From IMG/VR virus record IMGVR_UViG_3300022752_000105, positions 1 through 50,725 of that record: a stretch of DNA of 50,725 bases, one strand, 5' to 3'. The notes beneath the pieces are model-generated. The model saw only the letters and a list, made by a program, of their open reading frames with translations, ran no database searches and was not told the origin of the DNA. Below are positions 49,922 through 50,725 of this stretch, piece after piece. Made by a program: the position numbers and the translations under genes. The DNA is from a virus. Positions within the stretch are counted from its first letter, which is position 1, and every line of letters begins with the position of its first letter.

Positions 49922-50725
49922 TTACTTGATGTGCTTGATCAATTGAGCCTGATTGCCCATGCTGGTTTGTCCTGCTTTGTCACCTGAACCCGAACCTACT
50001 GGACCTGGACTAGAGCCTTTCTTCTCAGCACCATGACCACCTGATACTTTCTTAAGATTCTTTACGCCCATTTTACCACCAGGAACGTTTCCGTTTCCGC
50101 CGTTGTCTTCTTTAGCATTACTTAGAAAACCACCTGCTTTTCCTGCTGGACTTGTGCCAGTATTCGTTCCACCTTCGTGGTGACTTTGGTTTAGGTTTTT
50201 AGCATTTGCACCGGTGTTTGGCTTACCAGAACCGCTGCTAATTGGACTACGACCTTCTACGGGAGCACCTTCTGTATCACCAGAACCTGCACCAACGTGC
50301 TTGGCCTGCTGCTTCATATTGCTACCTTTGTCCCAATCGTTTCCAACTTTCTCAACATACTCACGAGTCATACGACGGCCTTCCATAAAGCCCATCATAT
50401 CATCTTCTTTTGACATCTCATCGTCACTGCCCATATCATCGTCACCAGCAGCGAATTCATCACCTCCTTCATCACCTCCGGTTAAATCTTGAGCAGCATC
50501 AAATGCGGCCTGTAATTCTGCCATGGCTTTTTCAATACTCATTTTTAATTCTTCTTCTGGACTATCGGCAGAAATGTCTCCTTCTAGGTCATCTGCTGCG
50601 TCACCTCCAATGGCTCCCATGTTGTCGCCGTCCATATCGTCGCCGCCGTCCATCATATATGAGTCTTCTAGATCCATTGATTCGTCGGCTTCCTCATCTG
50701 CGGCTTCATCCATTTCCTCATCTGC
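49922..50725 (-). CDS. Acidic, Gly/Ser-rich prohead-core-region protein, N-terminus beyond window
   Basis: The frame stays open to the right edge; an ATG at 50713 is in frame but acidic codons continue upstream (ADEE), so the true start probably lies outside. At least 268 residues are visible. The first part is extremely acidic (DGGDDMDGDNM, EEELKMSIEKAMAELQAAFD). A short ordered-looking segment MEGRRMTREYVEKVGNDWD follows, then a long Gly/Ser/Asn/Lys-rich tail ending NQAQLIKHIK. It sits where T4 has the small prohead core genes (67, 68) between portal and gp21. A core-protein role is plausible but unproven. Confidence 0.75.
   Translation of the reverse strand, partial: ADEEMDEAADEEADESMDLEDSYMMDGGDDMDGDNMGAIGGDAADDLEGDISADSPEEELKMSIEKAMAELQAAFDAAQDLTGGDEGGDEFAAGDDDMGSDDEMSKEDDMMGFMEGRRMTREYVEKVGNDWDKGSNMKQQAKHVGAGSGDTEGAPVEGRSPISSGSGKPNTGANAKNLNQSHHEGGTNTGTSPAGKAGGFLSNAKEDNGGNGNVPGGKMGVKNLKKVSGGHGAEKKGSSPGPVGSGSGDKAGQTSMGNQAQLIKHIK

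Overview
The window is a late-gene (virion) region of a T4-like contractile-tailed phage. The supported genes encode a large terminase with intact ATPase and nuclease motifs, a small terminase, prohead protease, scaffold and major capsid protein, tail sheath and tube, neck and tail-completion proteins, a gp4-type head-completion nuclease and a gp1-type dNMP kinase. The fibre genes carry the short 'STxTGALQVxGGxGIG' repeat that I associate with T4-like phages of marine and fresh water. The DNA looks AT-rich by eye. Host and exact lineage cannot be read from the window. Most genes lie on the minus strand; three neck/tail-completion/Nudix genes and one small zinc-finger gene are on the plus strand. 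Intergenic gaps are short (none above about 125 bases), and I see no tRNA, integrase, replication gene or CRISPR.

Layout, left to right. 1-7369: packaging and head-completion block (partial unknown protein, terminase large subunit, acidic Met-rich protein, a protein with a capsid-targeting-like N-terminus, a 27-codon ORF, terminase small subunit, gp4-type nuclease, unknown protein, tube-like baseplate protein). 7430-11076: tail tube and sheath. 11174-12131: plus-strand zinc-finger gene convergent with dNMP kinase. 12178-21191: a 2852-residue Calx-beta/glycine-rich giant adhesin and a small protein after it. 21195-24992: gp13-like gene (minus) divergent from gp14, gp15 and a Nudix hydrolase (plus). 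24979-26347: glycosyltransferase, unknown gene, small virion-like protein. 26467-46361: about 20 kb of fibre and virion-surface genes, including a 2348-residue protein. 46426-50725: major capsid, scaffold, protease and an acidic protein cut by the window edge. Portal (gp20) is not in the window; by T4 order it could lie just to the right.

How it works together: the right end builds the prohead, the left end fills and closes it, and the middle makes the tail and an unusually large set of surface proteins. Control appears to rest on a T4-late-type element (core TAAATA). In seven places this core sits only 5-7 bases from the start codon with no room for a ribosome-binding site, which predicts leaderless messages. 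In four places a hairpin terminator lies immediately before the promoter. Genes inside operons instead have clear Shine-Dalgarno sequences or overlapping stop/start codons.
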